Source of the DNA: Syngnathus acus
Taxonomy: Eukaryota; Chordata; Actinopteri; Syngnathiformes; Syngnathidae
Direction: 5' to 3'
NCBI RefSeq assembly: GCF_901709675.1
Contig: NC_051100.1
Span: 4,900,001 to 4,964,000 of the forward strand
Length of the DNA: 64,000 bases
Numbering within the stretch: position 1 is the stretch's first letter; the number at the start of each line of letters is the position of its first letter. The translations under genes were made by a program, and so were the position numbers. Shown piece after piece: positions 38,743 to 51,109 of this stretch. The notes below the pieces were generated by a model that worked only from the letters and a program-made list of their open reading frames with translations, did not search any database and was not told the origin of the DNA.

Positions 38743-41700
38743 TTCATTGACGACTACTTTCTGTATAAAATCTGCCGCACTAAGTCAATTTCTTCCGCGC
38801 TGCCTGTCACTTGTCTGCGAGGGACAATTTACAGGTGGCAAGTACTACATCACAGTACAGATGACACGGCTGCTTTGGCATCGATAGTATTGACGACAAT
38901 ATACTCTCACCTTAGTCTGACAGCAGGAGTGAAAGCGAGGATAGAGGGCGGCGGATGTTTATCTTCTGAAAAGTGAGGGCACAGCGAGATTTATGGCTGG
39001 CTGTTTGCAGCGGATGACTCATTGTTACAGAAACTGCAGTGTTGTAGGACGTTTAGATGTGAAACTGAGCAGTGTTGTGCATGATTTAACATGCCGAGTG
39101 ACACATTTTTATTTGTTTAGACTTGAAGAAGCTTTCACAACATCTAATACACTGCGGAACAATTTGCAGACAAACAAAATGGTTGAGTTAGATTTTTATG
39201 CTGATTTAACTTAAAATTGCCCAGTTTTGCTTTCCTCCACAGCTGAACCAACAAAAAACCAAAATCATCCGACTAGCTGTGGTAAGCCTTTTACGATGAA
39301 GCTCCTTTTGAGCTAGACGGCAACTTTTTGTTATAATCACAACTGAGATGGTGAGAGGTGTGTGTGGCTACCAGTTGGTCAAGCTAGCGTAGTAGCAATT
39401 AAGCTAGCTTTTCTCTTAACTTGTAATCATACTGTTTTTAGGGTTGCACCCAAATCTTTGCACTCTCTCGCAATCTCTAATGTTCATGTAAAATTATAAC
39501 TTTTTACAGAGCCAATTTATTCCGATGTTGCCGCCTTACTAATCTCTCCATGTTTTATGCACAGAAGTGAGAGTTTCTGAAGAATGTGAAGACGTGGTAA
39601 TTTTAGATCACACATAACACAAGCCGTCTCCATTAGATCAGTCATCGCCGGGACTTTGTCAGCGGGTGAGATTGAGTCGACAAGATTCCACACACGAGCT
39701 AGTCCCGTGTGGAATCCTGTGACTTTGCTCCGACATGCCGAGCGTCCCTAAATGAGACCGCCTCATTTAGTCCGTGAAATCGATGAGACAATTCCAATGC
39801 AGTCCCATTGTAGTGTCCTGTCGCATTGTGTTGCCAAAACGGGGCGGGCAAGACGACAGGCAGACGACATCCCGCTTTCTTTTGCAAACAGACGGCGTCG
39901 GACTAAATTGAAACGTCTCTTTTTGTCCTCGCGTCATTTTCTTTTTCTTGCGTGCGCAACTGACGAAGGACAGCGATCCACTTGCTTTTTGTTCCGTATC
40001 GCCAAACGAGAGGCTTCTTGCCGATGATCAAAGCGTGATTACTGGCTCTTACTTGATATCCACGGAAAAAAATCCATCCCTTTATTCATCCATCCATCCA
40101 GCTAAGCCTTCGTCCATTGAGCCGAGAAATCGTCCTTGGATTCGTCCGTCCGTCTCTTGATCCAAGAAAGAACTTGCGCGTCCGTCTTCACGCCAAAGTG
40201 TCCGCATGCATAAAAAGACATGACAAGGTGCGGTGTGAAGATATTGTGAGAATGATGTAGTCCAGAGAAAACCATTTATAAGATGTATGTATCATGGTGC
40301 CTGAGACACCATGTCAGATATAGCTTCCAGGGAATGAGTGATGGATCCCGACCACTTCACCGGGACCATTTAAAGGTCATTATTCCACCATTATCATCCT
40401 TTGCAATGACTGCATAGCCCTCCTCTTGCCTGTCAGCAGACTCCCTGTAGTATGATGGCCTTGCGTGGGTGTGTATGATTATGGCAAAATGGGAACATTG
40501 AAAATACATTTGATATCCAAACAGTGTATATACATTCATGTATTTATATGTATGATGCCTTATTCAATCTCACTCCGTCGATGTACTCGTACAAAACTAC
40601 CACGCGTACGAATCCCACTAGCCCGTCAATCCGAAATTCGCCCTCGCTATGTTATTTAGCGGCCCTCGTTTTTGGGATTGACTTAATAGAGTTGTATGTG
40701 CCTCGCAACTTTTCTTAGCCACTTCAACTGGGATAATTTTCCTTTTTCTGCATTGGGCCTTTGGTTCTGCCAATTGTTCAGTTAAACCGCTCCGTTATTC
40801 AAGCAGACGACATATTTGGGCAGTATGGCATCGGAAGGTTGCTTGACAATACGTTCCCCACCTTTGTTCTGTCATTTGAGTGTCAGACATTTTGCCTTGG
40901 ATTGCAATCAAGTGCATCTCTACAGAAAATGGCTTTTTCCGGCTCCTCAAGGAGAAAATGCTGATGGATTTGTTGTTGGACTGCATGATGAGGTTAAATC
41001 GGGCTAGGTATATGCTCAACCTTCAACATTTAAGCGTATCCTTGATAGAAATATTGATTGGCATTTGACTGCATTCCCTTGCCTCAGCTAATCAATTAAT
41101 TAGCAGAGTAGCGAGCCGATTTGTCGGAGCGCTCGTAGAATCTTGGGAACTGCGGAATTCCGTCCGTCGGTTCTGCATGAAATATTCATTTGGTGCATTT
41201 GAACACTTTTGGGATGTTTTTATTTGGTCACACAACTATTTTATCAACCTCTCAAGCTTCTGACGTAGGGTCAAACAATTCAATAAATCCTAAGTGACAA
41301 ACATGCCCTTCACAGTAATACCTTATTAACCCCAAGCCAGAGACATTTTTGATCGGAAACTGACATATTAATAATGCTGAGGAGGACATTTTCATCTTTC
41401 AAAGATATTTTGGCGCCTTTCCCGGCAGACGTCTTGATCCACTCTAAGAGGATAAAAAGTCCGAGTTGTATATGTAAAGAAAAGCTACTCAGACACCCAA
41501 AACACGCGTCTGCGGTTTTAATCTCGGCTCATTAGCATACATCTTAGCATGTCAGTCAAAACTCCAAGATGGCAGTGCCCAGGCTGGAGCTTCTTCCCTA
41601 TTTGTTAATATGAGCCGTCTGCCCTCTTTTATGAGCCGCTCCTTGCCGCTTGACATGACGTCCCGACATCAGCAGAAACTTCCTCCTTGTTTCGTGTGAT

Positions 41701-42039
41701 CAAATGCAGCGACTCAGCCATAATCCTCAGCGGGACACACAAAGACCTGTCTCCCATCCTGATGAAAAAACTTTGTTGCATATTGAATCAAAATGATTTT
41801 TTCAATTGGCGGCTTTACCAAAAGGGTGTCTGTTCTCTGAGCCTTGTTCTCATAGTCATTTTATCCGATTCCCATGGTTAAATCTTGTTTGACTCATAAC
41901 CGCCTCTTTGACGAATATTTTCTGTATTATCGCAACGAAGGCAGGGAAAAACAAAACAGGCCTTGAGAACAATTTCAGTCACCTATTTCTCGTACTCATT
42001 TGGTTTTTGCTCCCATGCGCTGATGAATCGAATCTGTTT

Positions 42040-42059
42040 TGATTTGTTTTCCCGTTCAG
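42040..42059 (+). other. grid1: splice acceptor of exon A
   Basis: A T-rich tract (positions 42036-42057) runs into cag at 42057-42059, and the receptor reading frame starts at the next base. The codon is split so that the missing first base, expected to be G for Ala, comes from the preceding exon. Confidence 0.88.
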
Positions 42060-42344
42060 CATGCGAGTTGATGAACCAGGGGATCCTGGCGTTGGTCACC
42101 TCCACGGGCTGCGCCGCCGCCAGCGCCCTGCAGTCCTTGACGGATGCCATGCACATCCCGCACCTGTTCATCCAGAGGAACAGCGACGGCGTCCCGCGCA
42201 CTGCCTGCCAGTTCAACCCCAGCCCGGACGACGAGAGCTACACTTTGGCCGCCCGGCCGCCCGTCCGCATCAGTGACGTCCTGCTTACGCTCGTCTCCGA
42301 GCTGTACTGGCAGAAGTTCATCGTTTTCTACGAGAGCGACTACG
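42060..42344 (+). CDS. grid1: glutamate receptor delta-1, amino-terminal domain exon (exon A, probably exon 3)
   Basis: This 285-base internal exon encodes about 95 residues of the amino-terminal domain of an ionotropic glutamate receptor delta subunit. It opens with the last two bases of an Ala codon, then Cys-Glu-Leu-Met-Asn-Gln-Gly. Later blocks are [28 protein letters not shown] and [13 protein letters not shown], all close to GluD sequences. Residues such as [15 protein letters not shown] and NPSPD match my memory of GluD1 rather than GluD2. The Cys in the STGC block and the Cys in PRTAC are 32 residues apart, the same spacing as the Cys99-Cys131 pair of GluD2. The first Cys corresponds to Cys83, whose partner lies downstream. 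In the family this domain is extracellular and takes part in cerebellin binding at synapses. The exon is GC-rich against AT-richer introns. It ends with the first base of an Asp codon. I cannot say whether it is the grid1a or grid1b paralogue. Confidence 0.95.
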
Positions 42345-42350
42345 GTAAGA
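42345..42350 (+). other. grid1: splice donor of exon A
   Basis: The sequence gtaaga follows TAC-G. Cutting here joins G to AT at the start of exon B and restores the family's Tyr-Asp-Ile-Arg-Gly. Reading on into the intron instead gives unrelated residues. Confidence 0.93.
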
Positions 42351-45300
42351 TTCGGTTTGTCCATTTGAATTGGCCATACCCCAAAGCCATGTTTCTTCCG
42401 GCTATTTTGTATGGCTTGACTTTTGGAATGACATATTGCTGACGCCAATTGGGCCAGCGATGAATTGAATACAAACCACGACCCCTCAACCCTGCGCAAA
42501 TGTTGACCATGAAACTTTACAATGTAACACTTACTCAGTGGAAACGAGACGTTTGTATAAATCATGTAAGACCGTGGCCTTTGAACATCCTTTGAGGAGA
42601 TAGAATCCTCTTTTACTAGACTGAGAACCCACATCAGAGCCACCGCGGGAAAAAGCCACCTTTGTTCTGAGGCATATAGTGCTCGGCCGTGATACGGTGA
42701 GAGTGGATTTGATTGATATTTTATTCATGCTTGATATGGAAAGCGTCTCATTCACTTAAAGTACTTCAAAACTAGCTCTCGAGACTTGTTGCAGGGAGAC
42801 AAAGGCCGTGGAGACTCCATCACTGACTGTAGTGCTTGTGAACCGTTTTGGAATGCCAACATTTTGTATGTATATACATCTTTCCTTTAAGGAGCCCAAA
42901 ATAATGACAAATTAGCAATCATGTATGGAACTGTTGACATGACCAGTCGCAGTATTCTGCCAAGCCAACACTGCAGTCTGGTTCTGCTTGTCGTTGCCTC
43001 TGGCTTTTCCCCGTCACTTTTTGTCTCGCATACTCGGTTGGATTCTTGTCAGGTGATCGACTCGGCCATTATGCTTCGGGTCATTGTCCATCTCCACTGT
43101 GGAGGGCTCACGAATGGGTTCATTTGGCCCACTGAATCAGTGAATGATATTCCCGCTTCAGAAGTCATCCTGCCGCTTTTGTCGGCAGTCACATCATTGA
43201 ATACAAGAGAACCGGTTCAATCTTGAGATGGCACAGGATACAATATCACCAAGAAGGTCATTCCAAAAACCGTATCAGCAATGAATCTGGCTAACAAGAC
43301 GGTCGCCTAGTAAGTTAGTTCTTAAAGTTCCGAGCTTCGGCGCGCTACACTTTGTGCAGTCTCTTTCCCAGATGTATTTGGGAAACAAACCATCTGGCTT
43401 GTTGGGCGGCGCCGTTAAACAACAACAACAGGATAGCATCGGCGGCGGTTAGCAACAGCTAGACGAAGAGACAAATCAGAGCCTAATTGGATCATCTGTG
43501 GCACCATGAACGACAAGTGCGTCCCCATAGTGTCTTATGTATTTTCAAACGCGCTACATTGGAGTTTCCCCGCTCTCATTACGGCGGCTCTACGGACCCA
43601 ACCTTTCGTTGGCAAAAAGGCTAATGGCCGCCCGTGAACTTTTTGATTGGCAAGCACGCGCACGGCGCCGACGCCGCTTTGCAAGTCATTGCGGGTTTGG
43701 AGGCGTACCATCACCGGCGCTAATGAGCTTCATCTTTTTATTGTTTCGGTGTACGGGAACCCACAGATGATGTGGCGTATAATGAATCCGGGCGATGGAA
43801 ATACCTTCATTAAATCGCAAGCTAACCCTAGGCATAAAAAAGTGAAGGCGATCATAATGCTTTGTAGACTCCAAGTATTGATCGACAAACAAACTAGGCT
43901 CATTTAATTAGCTTTTTTCACATCAAATTGGGATCCTCGGCGGCGAGCAGGCAGCGTGGCCACAGAGCTCGCTGCCCTTGCAGTGCGATTACCGAGGCCA
44001 AACCGCAAGCGCCTGCGGGAAAATACGAATGGAGAGGAAAGGAGGTCAAGATCATGTTTTTTGTTGTTTCTCTTCAATTTACACAGAATGCGCAATCTCC
44101 TCGCGGGCAAGCGCTTGCTTGCCAGAAAGTAAGTCCAAGACGTGAAGATAACTTGGGTGAACATCGGAGAGCTCAGCCCGCACTCTGCAGACTATTTTTG
44201 TGGCTTGACTTCATTTCCACATGAGATTGGAGTCTGGGAAAACAAAAGAGACATTTGATGGACTTGGAAAGAAAGAAAAAAGTGGAAGTAATCCGTCACA
44301 CCAAATATTTGAACTTTGATGTGAATAATTTATCAATCAATCAATTTAGCACAACCTGGAAGTTTTAACTGAGTGTAAACTCATTTCTTCAGGTGAAGCA
44401 AGCTTCAAATGGACCAAAATTAAATCATTTAATCGGCTGTCGCTTATCCAATTAATCCCCGTTTGATTGTTTGAACAAACTAATTTTTCAAATTTGTTCC
44501 GGGCCACCGATAATGTCGAATCCCGAGACAAACTGCAAACTAACTTCTAATAGGAATGATTCTCCCCTCCAGTGGATTCAGTCAGTCGTCTGCTATGATG
44601 CATTTTTCTCCAAAAGGTGTGAAAGTTGTGCGCTTATCAGTGAGCGCCAGAGCCCCCCCGTTGCGCACCAAGCGTCTCCATCTAGTGTGACTAAGTGCAA
44701 AAAGATGGGATCGATTATTTCAATTTAGTTTTTATCTGACGCTTGGAATTAACACGGCGACAAACAGACCACCCAAAGCACCTTCCTGGAGGATGCCGAA
44801 TGACAAGCACCGCTTTTCGCTATTCATGAGCAAACACAATTTGTGTGACAGAGCGATGAATGCAAATGGAGAGCTGCGTGGAATTCAATAAACACAATTA
44901 AATATGTACTTTTATCCTACTTGTGAGCACAATAAGGATATTGTTTGGGCTTTGTTAGCATGTGTGTGGTCAGTTATGATCATAATTGTTTGAGGCTTTC
45001 AGTGGAGGGCCTTAGATGATGGGCTGTTTTATTAGTCCCCCGCCCGCCTGTGGGAGCAGAATGATGCTCAATGTAATGAATCTGTAAAGCTCATTCATTC
45101 CAATCTCCCGTAATATATCAGTTAGGAGGGGGAAAAAAAGGCTCATAAAGCACTTTCACCGCTTTGCCTCTAGTTCACTTTGTCATTGTAAATTTTCATA
45201 CATAATTTGGTAATGTGGGAGTGGGAGAAAATCAGCTCTGCACGAACGCAGGCTAAATGGATCCCCCCCCCCCCCTCCTTAGCGCCTTCTTGCAAGGAAA

Positions 45301-45410
45301 GCACACAAAATTAAAGCAGAGGTGAATGTACCCTTCTTTTAATGACGACCCAAATTTGATTGCAACTCGTGTTAAATGGCGTCAGCTCACAAGCTTGACT
45401 CGTTCAGTGC

Positions 45411-45431
45411 CATTGACGTCTATTGACGTCA
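45411..45431. repeat. cattgacgtc doublet, likely dispersed-repeat fragment
   Basis: The sequence cattgacgtctattgacgtc followed by aa contains two tgacgtc cores ten bases apart, the second as the full CRE-like palindrome ttgacgtcaa. The wider context gttcagtgccattgacgtc resembles a fish repeat that I recall as 'cagtgccattgacggctatagacgtc', which favours a repeat relic over a bona fide CRE cluster. Confidence 0.4.
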
Positions 45432-45871
45432 ACTGGAATTCACCTTTCACCATCTACAGTCTGTACTATAACTATCGTCCATCTGTCTGTCTAATCTTTA
45501 ATCAAGCAGTCTTCAGGTGAATTCCTCCAAACAGATGACTCCATTAAATTGTTGCTAAATTTGCTTCCCAGCTGGATGACTTGTAATCATTTTTTGGTAA
45601 TTCCTCCAAAGTAATAAACTTGGCTGTCAGGTAGGACATTTTCAGGAAGCCTTTCAGCGTTTGATTTTTACCACTAATTAGCAAATGTTGGCACTCCAAT
45701 TTGCTCAAATATGAGCTCATCTGACAAACTTCTGCCAAGAAATAAACAACCCTATCTAATTATATATTCTTGCATGTTTTTGTTTATCAAAAAGCGCCCG
45801 AGTCAGCACTATTGATTTGTTGAAGAACTGTCAAAAAATAACTTTCCAGAACCATCAAGAAAAATATCAGT

Positions 45872-45995
45872 CCGCTCATTTTCTCGAGTGCTTGTCCTAA
45901 TAAGGGCAGTTGAGCTGGAGCCGAGGTGGAGTACACCCTGGAGTAGTAGCCAGCCCCTCACAATTTACACTCATATTCCGCTCCACGGATAATTT
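45872..45995 (+). mobile_element. fragment of a dispersed teleost repeat (SINE/LINE-tail type)
   Basis: Blocks cattttctcgagtgcttgtc, gagctggagccgaggtgg and agtacaccctggagtagt follow in the order of a very common fish repeat that reads 'cattttctaccgcttgtcc ... ggagcc ... gtacaccctgga ... ttcacactca'. The copy is strongly diverged. The nature of the master element is uncertain to me; it has no coding capacity. Confidence 0.6.
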
Positions 45996-47859
45996 AAATC
46001 AGAAGTGACTGAAAATAAAACGTGTCCGATTACCCGCTTAAGGAAGGAGTTAGTGTTTTCCTTGCGATTAGGTGTTCTCCTTGCCTCTCCACTTGCTTTA
46101 GTGCTTAGTCATGTTAGCACAGTAGAGAATTAGGCGGGGATTAGACGTGATCTTGATTAAGCGGCGTCGAGGGTGGAGTTGCTCACTCTCGTCGAGCAGA
46201 GGCATTCATGCAAACTGCAATGGAAGTCCCCCGCAGCGCGCCTGAATGGCGGCGATGCTCGCAGCGGGTGACGTGTCGCGGAAAACAAAACAAGGCGCTC
46301 GACTCTGTCTCAATTAAGCCCTCAGTCGAGTGGTGAAGTCCATAACTCTGCCGACTAACGTTTTGTGACGCGACGGGAAGGTACGAGTGACCTTTTCCTC
46401 ATTGGTGCAAAACGGTATGACTCGTCAGAGTTATTCTCACGTAAATAAGATTGCCACGGATCGTTAAGGAAACATAATAACGGCAATCGCTTGGGTGTGA
46501 CTTTCATCCAAAATCCAAAAAGATGAGACGTAAATCGTTTTCTTTTTTTATTTTATTATTATTATTGTTGTATTGATTCATTACCTTTGTCAGTGAAGTT
46601 TGTTTTCTAAGAGGAACAAAATAGGCAAACAGCATTTGAAACTTTTTTGAAAAGCTTGAAAAAAAACATTTGTTCTCTTCTTTTTATTTTTTATTTACCA
46701 ATTGGTAGATTCGGTTTATTGAATCTGCAGTGACACAAAAGATGTCTAATTCACTTCTTTCTGCAAATATTACATATTCACTTCTATAATATTTTAAAAT
46801 ATTCTTTAAGATGTATAAAATGTATGCAATGCATATTCATTAACCGGGGGGGAGAAAAAAAAGATGAATGTAACAATGAGTCTTTCTTTCTAGCAGAAAA
46901 TTCTGCAGGCAAATGTGCAGCCATGCTCGTGCACTCCAGCTCAATTACTCTTGGGCTATACACAGGCTGGTTTACAAGCATATCAGATCGTCCACCTCTA
47001 GAAAAAAAAAAAAGTTTGCAGTGGCCTGGTGAAAACCCAAACCAAAATTCAAAATTGCGTTTTAAGACAAAAGTAGCGTTATTGCGCTAAGGGTGTCCAT
47101 GTATGATCATTTAAACAGGCTCATCTCAGCGTCGAGTAAACACGAGCTTATAGCGTGGCCACGTCTCCGGCTTTTCCGCTCGGATTGCGACGCAGCTTGA
47201 CAGCTCGGTAAAAACCTCTGAGCCCTTTCATCGCGATATGCCGCTTGCGCCGTTGCTCTCCGAGAGGGGAGCCCCCGCCAGCGCTTCGGCTCCAGTCAGA
47301 AAAACGCCGAGAAACATGTTAAGGAGGCTTCACGCTCTTCTCGCCGCTGCACACTGATAAAAAAAAAAGAAATCTCAGCGTAAAAAAAGCCAAATCTGCC
47401 TTTTAAAGCCAAAGATGAGAGAGTTGGGTGTTAGACAGCGCATCACCTGCCGTGCTCTTGGCTCGACTGGATTACGACGATATTCACTTCACCGGTTCAG
47501 TTAAGATGCCTAGATCGGCAAAGTTGCTTCCAAGGGAGAAAGAAAAAAAAGGGCAGTCCTCTGAGGACTTGATCTGCAAGTGTTTTATGAGAAAATAGAA
47601 CAGTTTGCTTTGCTAGCCGTTTAATCTCCTGACCCAGGACCAGCATGCTCGACAGCTCAGATTGACCTGCCTTGAATGTTGCACAAGCCCCACCTCTGGA
47701 TGGGGAATAATTTCATGCCTGACTGCAATTTGTCAATCACAGGACAGGCATAGAGACATCAATTCAGACCTGGAATCGATCCCTCACTCTGGCTGTTGGA
47801 AAACAAAATACAAGATTATTTGGTGGTTTTTTTTTTTTTACAGTGAGGTCACATGTTCA

Positions 47860-47908
47860 GAGAGAGAGAGATACTTTATTGATCCCGGGAGGAAATTCAT
47901 TTATCTAT
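47860..47908 (-). mobile_element. 3' tail of a non-LTR retrotransposon
   Basis: On the minus strand the sequence reads aatttcctcccgggatcaat-aaagtatctctctctctc. It resembles the 3' end and simple tail of a fish LINE family, where GGGATCAATAAAGTATC is followed by short tandem repeats. Only about 45 bases survive, a typical extreme 5' truncation. Confidence 0.55.
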
Positions 47909-50050
47909 CCAGATCAATTATTAATCCAGATTTAGATTTAGAATCAACCATCTGAAGACAATCTGAGTCATAAAAAGTCCAAAGTAGAATACTGACATCC
48001 ACAACATTGCTGTCCGTTTGATCTATTCACGCTCACGTCCGTCCACATGTGGGCTGGAAAACGTCCACATGAGTAAATTAGCTCTGCTTTGCTTTTGAAT
48101 GTATAAAGAGAGCCTTGAAACGTTGCAGCTGGGTCACCAGATGTCACAAACACACATCAATCGAAACGCAAGCAGTATTTCTTGGAAACTTGATTTTAAA
48201 AAAAAAATGGACTCCACAATTTTTGCTTGCCTTCATGGCCTATTTACACACTAACTACCACGTTTATGGAGACTGAAATACTGTAAACTAAATACGTGCA
48301 CTCATAAAAGCAGTCCCTCCCTGCTTTTGTGCTTGGGGGAGGTAATAACACTGAAGGAGCACTTGTAAAATATCCCCATTGAGGAAAACAATGTCGGCCG
48401 AGCGCTAATCCGTCATGTCGCATTTAACGTGACGCTGTGCCAGCGTTCCAGCATTTTGACTTTGAACTGAAAACGGGAACCTCGTTGTGCTTATCACTTT
48501 GCATTCCCTTGATAAATCGTTTTGCCACCAAAATCTATTAATTTACGTCACCTTGTCAGGGCCAGACGGAATTGCGTATCGATTACAGATCATATTTGTA
48601 CTCTGTCAAAAAAAGTTAATGTCTGTTCAATTTAAAGTAGCGCCGTCAAGTGTGGCCACTTCAATTTCGAGAGCTCGGCACTGCTTCCGTGTTGACAAAT
48701 GATTTAATTTTGTGTTTTCTTCCGCACATTGAACCATTTTATCCAGCAACGGCCGTTATTATTAACGCCGCCTCGAATATCATTTGCAGTACAGCAAAAG
48801 GAAGCGTCGCCGCCTATCTACAAAGACACTGCGCTTTGTTGGAGTTTGGCCTCCGGTGCAGGCAGCGTGGCGGCAATGACGCACCATTATGTCGCTTCGG
48901 CACCGGGTCAAAAAAGTCATTTGAAGATCATTTGCGTACCTCGTCCTGAGCGGCTAAACATCAACTCAATTAGCGCTGGCGCACTCCCGCTGTTTAATGA
49001 TGTTATTGATTTTTCGGTGATCATATTTGTGTGGGCATATTTGTGTGCCTGTTGAATGCTGCCGTCACTAAAACGCTACGAGGCAGGACTTGGCACAGCT
49101 TCTGGAATTCCAATGCATGCATAAATATAAAAAAATAAATATATATGTATAATATATGTCATTATATAATGGATATTAAGTGTGTCTTAATTATTTTTTA
49201 GAGCATGGCGTGAACCCTTGATTAAGATCCGTATAACCCGTATTAAATCGTCAATAACGTGTCTCTTTTAGCCCATAAATGCTCCTAACAGATCGCATCA
49301 TATTTCTTCTCAACAAGTTTTCGTAGCAAGGGTTGTAAAGAATGTAATGAAGCCCAGTTTAATTGAACAAAAATCAATTATTAATGCAGTATACTCCTTG
49401 GAGGACTTGATGATCACTGCAAGCATCTGAAGTCTCATCTGCCGCTAATTGGAGGAAACACAAAGACAAGGACACTTGTTGTATGCTGTCACACTTTGGT
49501 TTTGAGAGTGAAATAAGTGAAAGTGCCCGGGATTCTTTGAGCCACTCCTCAAAATACGCTCGAGTGTGCAAACATGTCCATTGGCGTGATTCATTATGCA
49601 CAGCTTACATTTCATTTTAATTTTGTTTGCTTTAAAGCTTCATCTTCTGATGTTTGAAGAGGCACAGTGAACTATAATTAAAAAAAAAAAAAAAATGCGA
49701 TCAAAGAGAAGCCGTTGAAAATGACATTTCTCGCCGAAATTTTAAACGCATCACCGCCGGGACGCCGTCTCCACCGAGTGCGGCGGCGAGGATTTATCTG
49801 CCGACCTTTGAGATCACAATTACGCTTTCTCTACTATGATATTGATTCACTTTTGAAAATGAGAATAAATGACATTTAATGAGTACAAGTAGCAAGACTT
49901 GGCGAGATGGATGGAGGAACCTTGTAAAAATGTAGACGGAGGCTTATGGGTCACATTAAATGTTTACTATGTAGCTCGCTATTCTGCAAGTTTTCATAAC
50001 TGCAAAGTCAGTGCAGTGCTGACGTCGGGTAAATCGGTGGACCAAAAAAA

Positions 50051-50073
50051 ATAATTCCTTCTCTCTCCGTCAG
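50051..50073 (+). other. grid1: splice acceptor of exon B
   Basis: A strong pyrimidine tract (attccttctctctccgt) ends in cag at 50071-50073. The split-codon phase (1+2) matches the donor of exon A exactly. Confidence 0.93.
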
Positions 50074-50279
50074 ATATCCGCGGCTTACAGACCTTCATGG
50101 ACCAGGCCTCTCGACTGGGTCTGGATGTGTCCCTGCAGAGGGTGGACCGCAACATCAGCCGGGTCTTCAACGATCTCTTCAGCACGCTGCGCACTGAGGA
50201 ACTCAACCGCTACCGGGACACTTTGCGGCGGGCCGTGCTGCTCATGAGCCCTCGAGGAGCGCAGGTGTTCATCCACCAG
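50074..50279 (+). CDS. grid1: glutamate receptor delta-1, amino-terminal domain exon (exon B, probably exon 4)
   Basis: This 206-base exon completes the Asp codon started in exon A and encodes 69 residues in total with it. It continues the lower half of the bilobed amino-terminal domain. Visible blocks are [20 protein letters not shown], then [20 protein letters not shown], then [17 protein letters not shown] and a last segment ending Phe-Ile-His-Gln. [11 protein letters not shown] is the GluD1 form; GluD2 differs here. The Asn of NIS (codon at 50151-50153) lies in an N-X-S glycosylation sequon that I recall as present in mammalian GluD1 too. The exon ends on a complete codon (phase 0), where the mammalian gene also has a junction before an Ala-Val-Glu-Thr-Asn-Leu segment. 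That next segment is not visible downstream in this window. The product is a postsynaptic membrane receptor subunit; this part is extracellular. Confidence 0.95.
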
Positions 50280-50285
50280 GTAGGA
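50280..50285 (+). other. grid1: splice donor of exon B
   Basis: The sequence gtagga follows CAG. The frame is lost from the family alignment immediately after this point, and the junction is in phase 0. Confidence 0.9.
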
Positions 50286-51076
50286 TGTCTTTCGATGTGC
50301 CAATACAACAACAGGGGAGAGAGTTCTGCCTGTCCGAGAAAATTCTATTTCCAGAAAATTTTCGTGACTTAAATCATATCGAGCATGCATTTTATTATAT
50401 ATTTATTTCTAGCAGTCTTTTCATATTTTTAAGTTTCTATTCTTTCTTTTAATACAAATTATAGAGTTGACTATTGCGCATCCAATCCAAATCCAAATCC
50501 TCGAAACTCCAAGCCCAACTGTCGCTCTGTGGTTTCGCACCGGTGAGACGAGCGTAACTACCCGCAAAGTCGAGCTTCATTAAGCCAGCGACTTTCTCTT
50601 TTCGATTCATTTGTCTTTGGCTGCTCCGTGCATACGTTTGCATTCCAAAGTGTCTGCTGCGCAGGCTGTTGACTGGCAACGTTTGGAAGCTGTCAGGCTT
50701 GAGGGAATTAGCATAAAATCCATTTTGGGCCCCTGGAGGAAAATATTAGTCAGGAATGCTTTTCAATCCAAAACCTCAACTTTTGTTACTGGCAAATAAT
50801 GATACAATGTCCCTACTTGGTTAGTTTGTAATCACTGTGCTAGCCTTGTGTGCTGTGAAAACAAACAAACAAACAACAAATACTGGGGAGTTTGGTGAGC
50901 TGGAACGGAATAATGAAATTTCAAATTATTTCAGTGAGGAAAACTGATTTGACACACATGTAATTAGAGTTCCTCGCTTGGTTGCCGTACGAATTAAACG
51001 CATAAGTCAAGGTACTCATGTATTCCCTCAATGTAGCGTTACCTGCTCAATTTGCAGCTGCAGAAGGGGACTGTGA

Positions 51077-51077
<1 letters not shown>

Positions 51078-51107
<30 letters not shown>
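51078..51107. repeat. (ca)15 microsatellite
   Basis: A perfect 30-base CA run, 0.8 kb downstream of exon B. Confidence 0.97.

Positions 51108-51109
<2 letters not shown>

Larger units (their letters stand above)
1..42059 (+). other. grid1: grid1 intron upstream of exon A (3' part, probably intron 2)
   Basis: The stretch ends at a canonical acceptor directly before exon A and contains no exon I can recognise. I looked for the preceding GluD1 exon (start of the amino-terminal domain, ending in a Val-Gln-Glu-Ala type sequence with one base of the Ala codon) and did not see it, so at least 42 kb of this intron lies here. Very long 5' introns are usual for delta receptor genes. Apart from the repeats listed separately, I see only ordinary mixed-composition or AT-rich sequence with chance open frames in 246-1600, 1700-5150, 5170-8350, 8540-10130, 11130-12350, 14140-16610, 17400-18110, 19880-25110, 25630-35530, 36040-36970, 37170-37440 and 37790-42040. 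Dispersed short motifs in these stretches are treated as findings. Intron numbering follows my memory of mammalian GRID1 and is inference. Confidence 0.85.
42345..50073 (+). other. grid1: grid1 intron between exons A and B (7,729 bases)
   Basis: It is bounded by gtaaga and a pyrimidine-rich tract ending in cag. It contains few recognisable repeats: a C13 run with flanks near 45263, a TGACGTC doublet at 45411, a decayed dispersed element at 45872-45995, a LINE-like 3' tail at 47860 and A-rich runs. I see nothing recognisable in 42351-45240, 46000-47850 and 47910-49670 beyond chance open frames, an AT-rich patch near 49110-49200 and GC-rich sequence around 47140-47300. No antisense gene is supported. 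The long minus-strand frame over exon A is a shadow of its GC-rich codons. Confidence 0.92.

Noticed and set aside
41075-41110. Homeodomain-like cluster (ctaatcaattaattag), considered as a conserved non-coding element.
   Set aside because: A short AT-rich palindromic stretch is common in introns, and conservation cannot be judged from one sequence.
42056-42643. A 195-codon minus-strand open frame overlapping exon A.
   Set aside because: It is the antisense shadow of the GC-rich receptor codons; the non-overlapping part has no recognisable motif.
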